Shown: piece by piece, positions 21,624-33,595 of the stretch
How the letters are laid out: every line of letters begins with the position of its first letter
Position numbering within the stretch: position 1 is the stretch's first letter
NCBI GenBank assembly: GCA_002914805.1
Contig: JXTB01000069.1
Span: forward strand, 1-64,000
Direction: 5' to 3'
Length of the DNA stretch: 64,000 bases
DNA from: Parasponia andersonii
Taxonomy: Eukaryota > Streptophyta > Magnoliopsida > Rosales > Cannabaceae
The notes under the pieces: model-generated
What the model saw: only the letters and a program-made list of their open reading frames with translations
Databases searched by the model: none
Told to the model about the DNA's origin: nothing
Made by a program: the position numbers and the translations under genes

Positions 21624-24398
21624 TTATGCAAACCTCTGCCTTCCAGGGGAGGGACCAAAGGCTAGCTTTTCGCAATTCTTAATTATGAGAGTTTCTATCA
21701 TTTTATCTGGTAATCCTCCAGTTAGTTTCGGACAGTATTCCAAGTGAAGCTCCCTAAGACTAGGAAAATTTTCAACTTCTTCATTTCTGTTACCTTGAGG
21801 AAATGACCAATCCTGCCACTCTAGCATGTGACGGAAAACTAACTTTTCTAAAGATCTGAAAGGCTGAGATAGAAAAGATCCCTTAGAATAAAATTCAGCA
21901 CCAATACTCCTCACCATATGAAATCGAATAATGAAGAGCTTTTTGAGAGAAGGTAACTGCCCAAGTGGAGGCAAGAAGCAACAATTTATGCAACCAATTA
22001 GACTTATTGTTACCATATTGGAAAATGAATGGTGCCCCGTCCAATCCGGAAAGCTTGTACCTTTATAACCATGTATACAGAGATTCACTAGGTTTCTGTG
22101 TGGTTGGAGCCCATCGAGTACTTCTTTTTCCTTCTGGGAATCATCGGCAACACCAAATGATAAATTAAGCTCACTAAGGTACTCTTTACCCTTCATATTG
22201 GCCTCTAAAACATCTCCAACACTAATAATATTTTCAATCCCTGTAATGCGAAGTCCTCCACGTAGATGCTTAAGCTCTCTCAAATTTTTAATGTTGGAAG
22301 CATTACCCTTCCCCAAAACAAAATCAGTTAATGTTTGCAGATCCTTCATATTACACATTCCCGCTGGCATCTCTTTTATGTTTGTACCTCTTATGTCGAG
22401 ATGACGCAAATTTATTAGGCTTCCCATATAGGCTGGTAACTGAGTGAGATATTTACAACTTAACAACAGTAATGTTTGCAAGTTGTACAGAGTACAAATC
22501 TGATCAGGTATTACTTTTAGACGAGTGGATGATAGACTCAAGTACCTTAAATGCTTTAAATTGCCAATAGAACAGGGCAATTCTGTGATAGGATACTGAG
22601 AAAGAGAGAGAACTCGCAGGTATCGTGCTGACGGCAATAGTACATCCAGTACCAATTTGTTCCATATGAGCTCCTCACCCACCTCTGGGCATCCTATTGG
22701 TAGAAACGTCCGTAGATGCTTAACTTCAGCTAAAGTCAAAAATTCTAAAACGCCATCGATGTTCCTTTTTTCATATGATAAATGATGAATGCTGTTGCCT
22801 GTAGTGCTACTCAAGTCATCATGTTCCAATCTCGAACCAAATTTTCCCAAGACAAACTTAGCTAAGTCATTTACAAGATCATGCATGATGAAAAGTGATC
22901 CATCTTGACTTGATTTTTGAATCAATGATCTGGATATTAGATGGTCAAAGCATTCTTCTCCAACATCTTCTATCCTTTTCCCTGTCTGGGGTGGCAAGAG
23001 ATCTTCAGCCATCCACAGTAAAACCAAGTTTTCTTTTGCGATTTTGTAATTTTTTGGAAATAGAGAACAATATGCAAAACATCGCTTTAAATGTGGCAGT
23101 AGACAACGATAGCTTAACCATAGGGCCGGAAGAATGTTACTATCCCTCTCAGAAAACTCCCATATGTCGCTCTTAAGTATGTCTTCCCATTTTCTCGGAT
23201 TTCGTTCCGAACGCAAGAGACCACCAAGTGATTTCACTGCTAAAGGAAGATCATTGCACTTTTCCACAATTTTCTTACCAATTTGTTCCAAATTTGGCGG
23301 CACTCGAGAGTAGTCCAGGTTTTTGAAAGCATGCTTTACAAATAACAACCAACAGTCTTCGCTGGATATTGTCTGCAAATGAAAACTTGGAACGTCACTC
23401 ATCCTTGATGCAGCAATTTCACTCCGTGTAGTTGCTACAATTTTACTTCCACACGCTCCAGATTCGAAAGAACTTCTAAGGCAATCCCAGTTATCATAAT
23501 TCTCATTCCAAACGTCATCGAGGACAAACAAGAACCTTCTATTTTCCAAAGCCTTCTTCAATTTGACTTGAAGTTGGTGCAAATCCTTGGTATCATAAAG
23601 CTCTTCACTGTCAAAACTGTAGTCAATAAAAGTGTTTCGGACATGAACTTTTTCAAAGAGGGTCTTTGTTATTTTAAGTACATCAAAATCATCTGAAACA
23701 GTAACCCATGCTTTGGTGTCAAAATGTCCATTCACTCTTTCATCATTGTAAACGAGTTGAGCAAGGGTTGTCTTGCCAATTCCAGCCATCCCAACTATGG
23801 GAATCACACTTATTTTACTAGTACTACCACCGATGCCACCGCCATCATCCGATAGCAACAACCGAAGGATAGCCTCCTTGTCAAATCTCCTCCCAAAAAT
23901 ATCAGATTCTTCCACCAAAGGAGAAGGTAATGATCGTGATAAAGGTCTATTTTGAGCACCTTCTTTTAAACCAAGGGCATCCTTTTGGTTTAAAATGAAT
24001 TCTAATCTATCCAGTATCTCCTCCATCTTGGGTTCTACTTCAGTAGCTAATGAAGTTGAAATGAGTGAAAGTACCTGGTTTGTGCTGCTTCCAGGCTCAC
24101 CTTTCAACCTGCATACCAAAGTTTCAGTTTTGATCTCATCTATCAAGTTCTCGATTTCATTAGTGGCTTCCTTAAGATCATCAAGCCACTCCCTCACTGT
24201 TGGGTTTCTGATTTGCATCTCCTCTGCACTACTGACTACTGCACTAGCTGACCATAACTTGATCCTTAACTTCTTGAGCATCTTCTCATCGAGCTTCTTC
24301 GCCCTGAAGAAGTACAAAACCTCACGAGAAGTTACCCTTTCGAAAAGCGACTGAAACAGTGCAGAGAGAAGAGCTCCACCAACCAGTTCCAACGCCAT
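21624..24398 (-). CDS. CC-NBS-LRR (RPP13-like 1 type) disease resistance protein, C-terminally short
   Basis: A single-exon ORF of 924 aa, starting at MALELVGGALLSALF (24398); the in-frame ATG 70 codons upstream would add a low-complexity leader unlike the family. Domains: Rx-type CC at 1-150, then NB-ARC with P-loop GMAGIGKTT (203-211), RNBS-A FDTKAWVTVSDDF, kinase-2 FLFVLDDVW (289-297), RNBS-B GSKIVATTRS, a GLPL equivalent CNDLPLAVKSLGG, RNBS-D CFAYCSLFP and MHD (505-507), all intact. Leucine-rich repeats run from about 590 (LRVLSLSQYPITELP, LRYLSLSSTRLKVIP) to the end. NLRs sense pathogen effectors in the cytosol or nucleus, with the NB-ARC as an ATP/ADP switch. The family is usually 1100-1400 aa; here the LRR stops after CEKLAFGPSPGRQRFA next to a U-box relic, so the tail looks lost. 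It may be a functional short allele or a recent pseudogene. Confidence 0.9.
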   Translation of the reverse strand: MALELVGGALLSALFQSLFERVTSREVLYFFRAKKLDEKMLKKLRIKLWSASAVVSSAEEMQIRNPTVREWLDDLKEATNEIENLIDEIKTETLVCRLKGEPGSSTNQVLSLISTSLATEVEPKMEEILDRLEFILNQKDALGLKEGAQNRPLSRSLPSPLVEESDIFGRRFDKEAILRLLLSDDGGGIGGSTSKISVIPIVGMAGIGKTTLAQLVYNDERVNGHFDTKAWVTVSDDFDVLKITKTLFEKVHVRNTFIDYSFDSEELYDTKDLHQLQVKLKKALENRRFLFVLDDVWNENYDNWDCLRSSFESGACGSKIVATTRSEIAASRMSDVPSFHLQTISSEDCWLLFVKHAFKNLDYSRVPPNLEQIGKKIVEKCNDLPLAVKSLGGLLRSERNPRKWEDILKSDIWEFSERDSNILPALWLSYRCLLPHLKRCFAYCSLFPKNYKIAKENLVLLWMAEDLLPPQTGKRIEDVGEECFDHLISRSLIQKSSQDGSLFIMHDLVNDLAKFVLGKFGSRLEHDDLSSTTGNSIHHLSYEKRNIDGVLEFLTLAEVKHLRTFLPIGCPEVGEELIWNKLVLDVLLPSARYLRVLSLSQYPITELPCSIGNLKHLRYLSLSSTRLKVIPDQICTLYNLQTLLLLSCKYLTQLPAYMGSLINLRHLDIRGTNIKEMPAGMCNMKDLQTLTDFVLGKGNASNIKNLRELKHLRGGLRITGIENIISVGDVLEANMKGKEYLSELNLSFGVADDSQKEKEVLDGLQPHRNLVNLCIHGYKGTSFPDWTGHHSFSNMVTISLIGCINCCFLPPLGQLPSLKKLFIIRFHMVRSIGAEFYSKGSFLSQPFRSLEKLVFRHMLEWQDWSFPQGNRNEEVENFPSLRELHLEYCPKLTGGLPDKMIETLIIKNCEKLAFGPSPGRQRFA

Positions 24399-24835
24399 GT
24401 TCTCGTTCTCGTTCTCCTCCTCCTTCCGCTTCTTCTTTGGAGGGACAAGACAAATTTGAAAAATAAAAAATTTATAAAAAAAAAAAAAATTGAAACAAAT
24501 TATTGCTGCGCAATCTGGACTCGAAAATAAGACAGAGAAAATAACAAAAAGAAAAGTCACTGAAAGCATTTGACGTAGTTCATGGCCTACATGTGAGGTG
24601 ACTGTCACTCTTTAATTTCTCCACAAGTTGTCTTAACCTTATCCTATACAAATCTATTCTTACCTGGTGTGCTTAATTCTTCAAAATTTGAGCACCTTGT
24701 TGTTACAATTTTTACTAACGTGATATCTGTTTCCAGATTTCCATTAAGGAATATGAGTGCCAATCGACCGTTGTGACTAAATTAGTAATTAATTGTGATA
24801 CTAGTTATTAATATTTAGGTTAACGATTGATTATG
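24399..24835 (-). promoter_or_regulatory. NLR 5'UTR and upstream region
   Basis: An A-rich leader (24420-24500) is followed by blocks shared with 16786-17125 and 26640-26985: GTGAGGTGACTGTCACTCTT, CCACAAGTTGTCTTAACCTTATC, TTTGAGCACCTTGTTGTTAC and ATTAGTAATTAATTGTGATA. The blocks are conserved before one gene, one pseudogene and one gene-less copy. I cannot place a TATA box with confidence. Confidence 0.6.
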
Positions 24836-26639
24836 AGACTAATAATGTTATATGAATGAAAAGAAAAAAGAAATGTCCCAAAGCTTTACCAATTGGAGAG
24901 CTGGCCGCCAGCATATATGCTTTTTCAATCTTTTCAGTATAAAATAGATTTACTTTTGGAAAGAAAATGAGAGCCGAATTATTGAGCACTCGGAAAGACG
25001 ACAACGCCTCTTTCAATAAAGTACATCGGGTTAGGATATCAACAGAACAAGACGGACCCGGTTTATGATTATTATTTTATTTTAGCATATCATTCTCTTA
25101 TTATTCATTTTTTTTATTTGGCGCGGAATAATTTTCCCTCGAGAATCAGTTTCACTGTTAATATATCGGATTATTAATCCAAATTTTATAAAAGTTTAAA
25201 TATATTGAAAAAAATTAAAATTAAAATTAATTTAGTTGAAGATTTCAATTTTAGACTTAAATAATTAAAAAATATATTCAAATAAAACATTAACACGATA
25301 GAATTGACAAATATAAAATATTTAATACTAAAATCATATAACATATTATTCATTCGTCGTTCAGCTAGTATAATCTCAAACAATATATACTAGCATATGA
25401 TTATATATTATTACATATTTTTTATAAAAAATCTATTTGAATCATTATTATATAAAAAAATAGAAATTAACTTATATATAATAAGAACGGGATCGGAACA
25501 GGACATTCAATCTCAAATTCGCCCTATTTCGCTAAATATTAAACAGTGAATTTATACGCATCATTTATAACAATGAAAATTTATCTCATTCAGGCTGATA
25601 CACCATCCTATTTGGTGAAATTGATATTTCTAATCTAGATTTTGCTTCACAATGGTCACGTGGCCACAATTATTGATAGATAGATAATAATAATATATTA
25701 ATTGTATCATTTTTATTTTTAAATTTTTAACTTTTATACCATTTTTGAACTCCAATTTTTTTAATTTATATAATAATGACATTTAAATTATACATATATT
25801 ACAGTAATAATCTTTTATCACAATATACGAAGTAGAGTTTTTTTTATTTAATAACTTGATAATAATAAATAAGAGTTAATAGTAGAAAAAATATTTAGTG
25901 AATAGAGATATTGTTTGAATACAAACAGCATTTTTAAAGCACGCATGCATTATTAGAGCATAATTCAAAATAAAATATGCGCACTAAATTTTATATTGGA
26001 TCACTGCACATCTTTTTTAGCATGAATTTATTAGAGGCGGTCTTAACTTTTTAAAAGGGTGCCACTTTTTTCTTTTCCTTCTCTTACCTCATCTACTAAT
26101 TTTTAAACAACATAAAAAATACCTTATACAAAATAAATGGACATAGATTATATTAAAGATCTTAAGTCTTCTTTCTAACTATTTTTTTTCCCCTCCATAC
26201 ACTCCGTTAAACATAACTAATAGGCAAATCTTTTAAAGAAAAAAAAATATGTAGTCAAGTTATCTTTAATTAAATAAATTTTTAATAGCTGTAGAAAAAA
26301 TGTTATAAATCCCCAATTTCAACTAACTCTCTCAAGAACCCTAAATAATAATTCAAAATTCTAACTACTTAGTTACGAAACAATCCTAAAAAATAACTCA
26401 ACAACTCAAATTCTCTTATATAGTTCTTAAGATTCCTAAAAATTACTCAAAAAATAATTCAAAAACTTTATCTCTTGTCAGTTCTTAAGAACCTTAAAAG
26501 AACGAATTCATCTTTCTAGAAAAAATAAAAAATAATAATTAAACATTTAGAATTCCAAAAATTAGGTCTCTCTATCTTGATTTTTGAGGTGAGTTTTTGT
26601 CAAAAAATAAAGAAGTTTAAGAAGATCGTCGAAACAAAG
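24836..26639. other. AT-rich intergenic DNA
   Basis: No gene seen. The stretch contains poly-A/T runs, a GATA/ATA microsatellite near 25675-25700, and many small ORFs without family resemblance. Part of 26290-26500 repeats phrases such as TCAAAAACT and AGTTCTTAAGA, suggesting a decayed short repeat. Confidence 0.6.
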
Positions 26640-26985
26640 GATTAGGAAATTTCTACTAGAAATAATTAGACATTTTCTCAGCAATTTCAACAAGGCGCAG
26701 ATGTGAGAGTCTATTCTACAAGGCCCAGAAGTGAGGTCTCTTGTTATTTCTTCCACAAGTTGACTTGACCTTATCTGAAATATCTACGTACCCCTACCTA
26801 ATGTGCTTTACTAATTCCTCGAAAGTTGAGGACCGTGTTGTCATCACAGTTTTCACCAGCGAAATAACTGCTGTCCAGATTTTCATAAAGGAACTCAAGT
26901 GGCGGTGACCAGATTAGTACCTAATTGTGTTAATATTTATGTCGAGGAATAATTACAATCAGACCATACCTTCTTTTTTAGGGAG
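26640..26985 (-). promoter_or_regulatory. Orphan copy of the NLR upstream region (no NLR coding attached)
   Basis: Matches the sequence upstream of both NLR copies: TTAGACATTTTCTCAGCAA, GTGAGGTCTCTTGTTATTTC, CACAAGTTGACTTGACCTTATC, AATTCCTCGAAAGTTGAGGA, CAGATTAGTACCTAATTGTG and ATATTTATGTCGAGGAATAA. Where the coding sequence should follow on the left (below 26640), only AT-rich DNA is present. It may mark a third NLR copy whose coding part was deleted. Confidence 0.7.
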
Positions 26986-28672
26986 CAATTAGACGGTACT
27001 TATACCATGATAAAGAAAATGAATAATGTTATGTGGGCCGGCATTACATATGTATATATGTATATATATCAGTTTTTTAATTAGTTAATTATAATTAAAT
27101 TTTTAATTAATTTTATGTATAATTTAATTTATTAATTAGAATTATCAAAGAATAGATAAATATGGTATTGTGGTGATGTACTCTATTAGTGTCTATAATA
27201 TTATTATAAGAAAATAGGAAAGAAAAAAAAAAACAAAAATTAGTTTATTTAAATATAGGCAAAAACTGTGCTTGTATTCTAGCCGCTTCCTATTTTGACA
27301 TTGTTTTCGTTAATTTTGGTGCGTAAATGTAGATTAAAAATTCAAATTACATCGGAGAAGTTCTCTCTCTTTTTCTCTCCAACTTTGGGAAAATTACATT
27401 TTGCCCGGTAGCCATTCATAATTGTTTCCACTATATTTTTCCTTCAACCGTTTTTTTCTCTCCTACTAAACAATGCTCTTTTAACTTTTCTCCTACTTTT
27501 TCCCCGCAACCAAACGTAGGTTTAAATTATGAGTGGGGCAGCATTGCATTTGGGCCCAGCAAAAGAAGCAATGCACAAAAAGAACATTACTAAAATAGAT
27601 GTAAAAGATCTATGATAGAGGCGTCTACGGCCAAGTAACGTGAATTCATGGAAATGAGCTGTAACAGGTCTATGATACAGGGACTCGTGAGTGATGACCC
27701 TTTGTCAAGAATCCACAAAATGCGAACAAAGAAAACTCGAAACATAAATAAATAAAAGGAAAACCCGCAAAGAATGAATTTTAACTTTCAATAAGTTATC
27801 TCTAAAAAAAAAAAAAAACTTTCAATAAATTGGTCATTGATATATGTATGAATTACAAACACCATTCTTGTTAGAGAAAGACGTTTCTTATATGGAATGA
27901 CATTTGACATTCAATCGTATAGTTTGACACCAATTTATTTACACTTAAAATTTTGCTGTCGTTCAATCTAAACATGACATATCGTTTGTCCATCTAAAAA
28001 ATTGTTGTCAAATTGCCATTTAAGGAATAGAAACTTGTTGAACAAAAACAAACACCAATCATGCTCTGAAATAGAATTTTTTTCCTTCTTTTTTTTTTTC
28101 CATTTTGGAGCTACAGTGGAGCTCCAACATTGTGCCATCTCAGAGGAGTATTGCATCATTAATGATGTAGCACTATAGCAATGGCTGTTATAATATTGCG
28201 TCATAATGTGACACTATAACAATGGCACACGGTACCGATTTTCTCAAAATGCCCTTTTCAAATGATAATTTTCAAGAATATTCTAAGACGTATTGTAATA
28301 TAATATGTTCTAATTAATTTATTAAAGAAAAAAGATTGTGTCCAAGATGGGAGAGTATTTTTTTTGAGCGTAAGGAATTCTTTTTCTTTTTGGCATAGCA
28401 TTTAGCTTAACGAGCTCAGCGAAAAAATATATATATATATATATATACATATATACGGTACTAATTTAGTAAGTATTTTTTATTTTTATCTATACATAGA
28501 TATCAATTTGACTAATGAAAATTTAATATGCATATTTTTTTAGTAAAAAAAAAGAGAAAGAAAGAATATTAATGATACACGTCTTTTTATACACTTCATT
28601 ATAGTCATTAGATCACCATCTAACGGTGATCCAACAGTTAAAAAAAAATAACAGAAAAAAAAATACCTATAG
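26986..28672. other. Intergenic DNA between orphan NLR promoter and U-box gene
   Basis: No gene seen. 27200-27340 resembles 18375-18430, extending the shared NLR-upstream block. A TA repeat lies at 28428-28447. A hairpin GATCACC-ATCTAAC-GGTGATC lies at 28611-28631. Confidence 0.55.
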
Positions 28673-28812
28673 GATTGGCAACCATATATATATATATATA
28701 TAAACATAATGTAAAAAGTTGCACTGTTTTAGAATTTTAGATTGGCAACCATATATATATATATATATATATACAAACATAATGTAAAAAGTTACACTGT
28801 TTTAGAATTTTA
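28673..28812. repeat. Two tandem units (67 and 73 bp) starting GATTGGCAACC(AT)n
   Basis: Each unit is GATTGGCAACC, a TA tract, then AAACATAATGTAAAAAGTT, CACTGTTTTAG and AATTTTAG, starting at 28673 and 28740. GATTGG begins again at 28813. The front part plus the preceding AAAAATACCTAT recurs reverse-complemented at about 51083-51124. Confidence 0.85.
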
Positions 28813-29213
28813 GATTGGAGATCGCCTCTGCTATTAAATTTATGATTGACTTTGTAAACCTCGATATAATTGGGATTCGAAATACCGATTATCCACAAAA
28901 ACAAACATGAAAGATAAAACTATGCAATAATTATGTCACAATGCATGCGCAATCCACAAGTCAGCGAGTACTAGAGAACTATACACTTTTGTATCCATCC
29001 GCAATGAATGAACAATAAAATGGCAATCCTATCCTAATAACGATAGACCATTAGTAATTGAGCAAAAGTAAAACCATCAAGCAACTGACTATAATAAGCT
29101 AAAACAGGTTGCATCTCCATTCCTTCGTATCAAAGCTGCCCATATCCCTTGTCGATAAGCACCAAAAAGAATTCTGAAACTCCTTTATCTGAATCAAGCT
29201 CAAGATGTACTTT

Positions 29214-32200
29214 TCACCTCTTTTTTCCACTGCTTTTTGAGAACATCGAAATTTTTCTTCCAAAAAATCCGGATGCCTTGGATGATTTCCTTTCAGTCAT
29301 CTGATTGCTTAATCCTCTATTAGCATCTACTTCAAATGGAAGGAATTCTGGCTCACTCCTAATATCTCTAAGTTGCCGGAGAAGTTCCAATGCGTTCACC
29401 TTGCCTCTATCACTCCCATTGATAGATATGTTGACAAGAGGAGGGATGATGCCCTCTTCCATGACCAACTGACAATATTCGATTCGTTGAGAGCATAGAG
29501 AGAGAAGGATGTCAACAGCGTACTCTTGCTCCTCGGAACTGCCACTTTCAAGTACTTCAGCAATAGAAGTAATGCACCCACTAGTCTCTGCAACAGAGGC
29601 CCTAGCCTCTTCAATATTGCACAAATTTTTCATTATAAAAAGACACTTTTCGACAAGAGCTTTATCTGAAAGCAAAGAAACCAACTTTGGGATGCACTCC
29701 AAAGATGCAATCTGCGAACAAATGTCATGATTTGAGGACAAGTTGTACAAAAGTTTTATCGCTTGTTCCTGCAAATCTCTGATCTGGGAGTCGAGGGCTC
29801 TTAAAATGGCTGTTATAGCACCAGATGCCATGATCTTAGATCTGCAATAGGGGTAGCCGGACAAAATTTCCATGATGGCGAAAACTTCTTCAGCCACTTC
29901 TGAATCCAGAAACGATGCTAAAAGATGAAATGCATCTTCACGTAAATATGGTATTTTATTTCTGCATTAGGCAGCCAAAAAGTAAATTAGTACTTCAGTA
30001 GAATCCCAAAGACTGTGTAGGGAAGAAGCAGCCAACATAATCAACCAAAGAGCAAAAATAAAGACACAGATATGATTGAAATTAAATGTACCAAGACAGT
30101 AGTTAAACAATACAATTGTAGATACATAAACTACCATGTACAGACCAAGTAACTTGACTTTAAGGAAATGAAGCTATATCGTTCAACCATGGTGTTTGGG
30201 CAACTTAAATTGTAGCCTTTCCCGAAATAGAGCTGTCACAGATTACTAACGTACCAACTACAAAAAGTAAAACAAAGTACCTGTTTTTGCTCACAAATGT
30301 CAACAGTAACTGAAATCCATCCCTTTGAACATTTACATCATCAGAGTCACGTGCATCGGTCAAAAAGGTGATGAGTGGTTCAACAAAGTTCTCAGGTGAT
30401 AGAGAATGGTAGGCTTTATCGTTGCACTTCAAATAGTTTTTGACATCTCCGACAACCTTACATCGTGATTCCCAAGAAAGCTCACCAAGGCTAGATAGAA
30501 ATTCTAAATCTGTCTCGGAGACATTAGAACATGACTGAAAACTTTCGGAACCATCATCAGTCTGAGCTGAACTCGAGCCATTAGCTGTCTTAGTGTGCAA
30601 AGAATCTGAACTGAAGCTAGCATCTATGGATCCAAGTGATATATTGCTGAAATCCATTTGCAGATGTAGGTCATTCATGGAACTGCCAAAGCTAGCAATG
30701 GAAGTTGAAGAAATCTCCCATGAGTGTAGTGCTTCTGGCACCTTACTTGGGTCAGTAAGCATGACCCCGTTCTGAGTACACCATCTTGATATCAAATGCT
30801 TCATGCTAACATTTGGAGTCAATGACATGTGTGTTAATTTCATCTTAGTTTTCGGACATGTATCATGACCCTCATCAAACCACTTTTGAATCCACATCCT
30901 TTCATAGGATTGTCCAGAAGTGATGACAACTGGATCATACATCAATCTAGAAGATAATGGGCACCTAAATTCCTCAGGGGGCACAGCTCTCCTTAACATG
31001 TTATTTTCAACCTCACACTGCCTGTATCTATTACGTGGTTCCACTCCAGCAGATTGATTATATGCAAAGCCAATATCAGAATTCCCAAATGAGAATGAGC
31101 CTTGACAACTAGCAGAAGCACTTTCTGTTTGATCTGGGATGACTAAGTTTCCATACTTCTTGAATAGGTACAAAAAGTAGGTCAATATCTTCCTCTTTGC
31201 TGAGTCAGTCTCAGCAACTTTATCTAGCAACCTTCTAAGCGCTCTTTTTTCTATTAAGATAGCCTTGGGCGATGTAATATGGAGCCTTGAAGCTGCAAGT
31301 TGAAGAGCTTTAATTTCAGGAGTAACCGGGGAATCTGATGTTGAGGTACCTTTCTGGATCAGTTCTCGTACAACCTTCCCGGCCTCTTCTTCACATGGTT
31401 CCAAGATAAATGTAGCTGCTGAAAGGTCATCAATTATCTGAGAGATCTGCAAATCACATATCATATTCAGTTCTACGCATATAAGTTAGATTTGGAATAG
31501 TATGACGACTAAAGAAACAAACAAATTCATGATAAAAATAATAAAATGATACTGTAATACTTTTACAGGTGAAAGTCCAATGACTTAACAGGATATATTG
31601 CAGGAAAGTAGGATATTTACATGCCAAAGCTGCTCAAAGATGCAATACTTGGTATTTTTCGTAATTAATTTTGTTCTGATGCAAGGAAAGCCAATGGACT
31701 CTATAAGTGTTACCTCACTACCCATCAAGAGGAGGTTAGTAAATTTTGAAGTCCTAAAAAAAGGACTAAAGAAAATCTAAACAGGGTAAATGAATCAGCG
31801 AACCTCTACAGCTAATAAAACTGGAACCATATCTTGAATTTGGCATAAACTTTGCTCCAATAAGCTCCTTGATCTTCCACATCTTGAAAGTATCGCATCC
31901 CCTGTTAACGCCTAAAAGTAATTAAAGCATCATTAATTTTAGATTCATAGCTAGCTATAGAATCAATAACATGATTACAGCATTTAAGTACACAGTGAAG
32001 GAACAATAACTGTTCATTGCCTCGACTATATGTTGAAGTATGGCAATCATTAAACAGTTCAACAAGAATTTAACATGGCATAGGTCCACAAGTTTTACTC
32101 AGAAACATGTAATGCTGAATATGTTCACTAAATATTTCTGGAAGAGATAGAATCAAACTATTTAGACACAATTAGTACATCAAACAGTCCTGGGAGACCT

Positions 32201-33595
32201 AGCTATTGGCTTCTGAGCAAAACGTACTAAACGAATTTGTGCAGTTGCATTTCTCCTGCTTCCTTTCTCAAGCACAGCAGGATGGACAGATCATGTCTTC
32301 TTTTCTTTTCTAGGCAGCATGAACGAATCTCAAATTGATATTTGAAAAAAAAAAATACTACAAATATACGGGGATTTGGACAGGACTAGGACCAAGTTTG
32401 GTTCAAATGACATTTCTATGATCACTTTTCAAAATGAGTACTAGTAAGTTTTATGATGATAACCCATAGTGACTATTCTTATGATCGGGCATAATGAAAA
32501 TCTATGACCAAAAGTAACTTTCATATGGCAGCCATAATAAAAATAACTAGTCCTAAAGAAGTCATTTTGAAATAATAGTCCTACGAAAGTTATTTGGACT
32601 CAGTATGGTCCTATTCAAGTCCATTTCCCTAGATATATCTCTATGTACATTTTTTTCGTTTTAGAATTTGTTTCAATAATAACTTTGAAATTGATGCCAT
32701 AAAAAGAAAAGTAATCCAGCTACATCTACTCTTTATCCCGAATCATCCAAATATACGCACCAGATAGAGTTTACTAGACTCGCCACAATACTGGAGAAGT
32801 AAGTTGGCTTTCTCAAGTGCTCTGTTTAACAAGCATAAAGCCTGTATTCCTGTTGAGCACCGAGGTCTTGCTGATTCTATTTCTGGAAATATATTCGAAA
32901 TTCTATCAACTAATCTCATAAGTTCTGAGCACATTAAAGAATGAACCTGCAATTATGAATTACAAGAATTACAATCCATAACATAACAATATAACAATGA
33001 CAGCTAAATAAATAAAAGCATAAAGAAAATATTCAAAGACACAAAAGCACACTCAAGTTTGAGCTTCCTCGTGAAGATATATCTAAAGACACCTAATTAC
33101 TTCTTATTCCCCTAAGTTTTAACAAGATTATAGTCCCTCTTTTCTTAATCTGACTGTGTACCAACCCATTATAGAAGCCTCACAGAGTTTCTCTATCTTC
33201 TTAAGCAAATTTTACAAGTTTCCATGGCCACGTAAAAAAATAAGATTCAAACCTTGGGAAAGAAAGATAATTTGGTGCTTAGGATCTCAGTGACTGGTAG
33301 AAGAACAGGTGTAAGAAAATTCTTAGAAATCGATTAGACAATACACAACATTGTTAATATTTCATGCACTGAACACATAATAGTCACAGTATGATTAGAT
33401 TTAGATCACAAAATTGGACTCTCTCGTTGTACGTTTGTAGAGTCGATAAAACTGATAGATTTGTGCAGCTATAAATAAATCCACACTCAAAAGTCAAAAC
33501 ATTCAAACTGGAAAAGAAATAATATGTAATTTTTCTACCTTAAAGGACCGAGTATTTGCAACTGTTCCCACAGCTTCGGCAACATCAGACCCCAT
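29214..33595 (-). CDS. PUB5: U-box domain-containing protein 5-like E3 ubiquitin ligase (five exons)
   Basis: Exons by splice sites and frame: 33539-33595, 32761-32946, 31804-31911, 30281-31446 and 29214-29961, all introns GT-AG, total 2265 bp and 754 aa with no internal stop. It starts MGSDVAEAVGTVANTRSFK and continues VHSLMCSELMRLVDRISNIF, which fits the PUB5 group. The N-terminal UND-like helical region spans residues 20-220. The U-box is at about 275-347 (FRCPLSSRLMYDPVV, then CPKT.MKL), and ARM repeats fill the last 250 residues. A basic, serine-rich tail ends SSGKKR. The U-box recruits the E2 enzyme and the ARM part is expected to bind substrate. A long acidic, serine-rich linker separates them. 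The assignment to PUB5 rather than PUB6/45 rests on the short first exon and the SARPRCSTGIQALC block. Scrambled relics lie at 19.3-21.5 kb. Confidence 0.92.
29962..30280 (-). other. Intron 4 of the PUB5-like gene
   Basis: GTACTT donor after ...SKNR (codon split AG|A) and TGCAG acceptor before NKIPYLREDAFHLLASFLD. The diverged copy of this intron in the relic at 20.5-21.2 kb supports the boundaries. Confidence 0.85.

Noticed and set aside
24399..24608. In-frame upstream ATG adding 70 residues to the NLR
   Set aside because: The extension is Phe/Ile-rich and Lys/Glu-rich low-complexity sequence from the A-rich leader. NLRs of this group start at MALELVGGA-like sequence.
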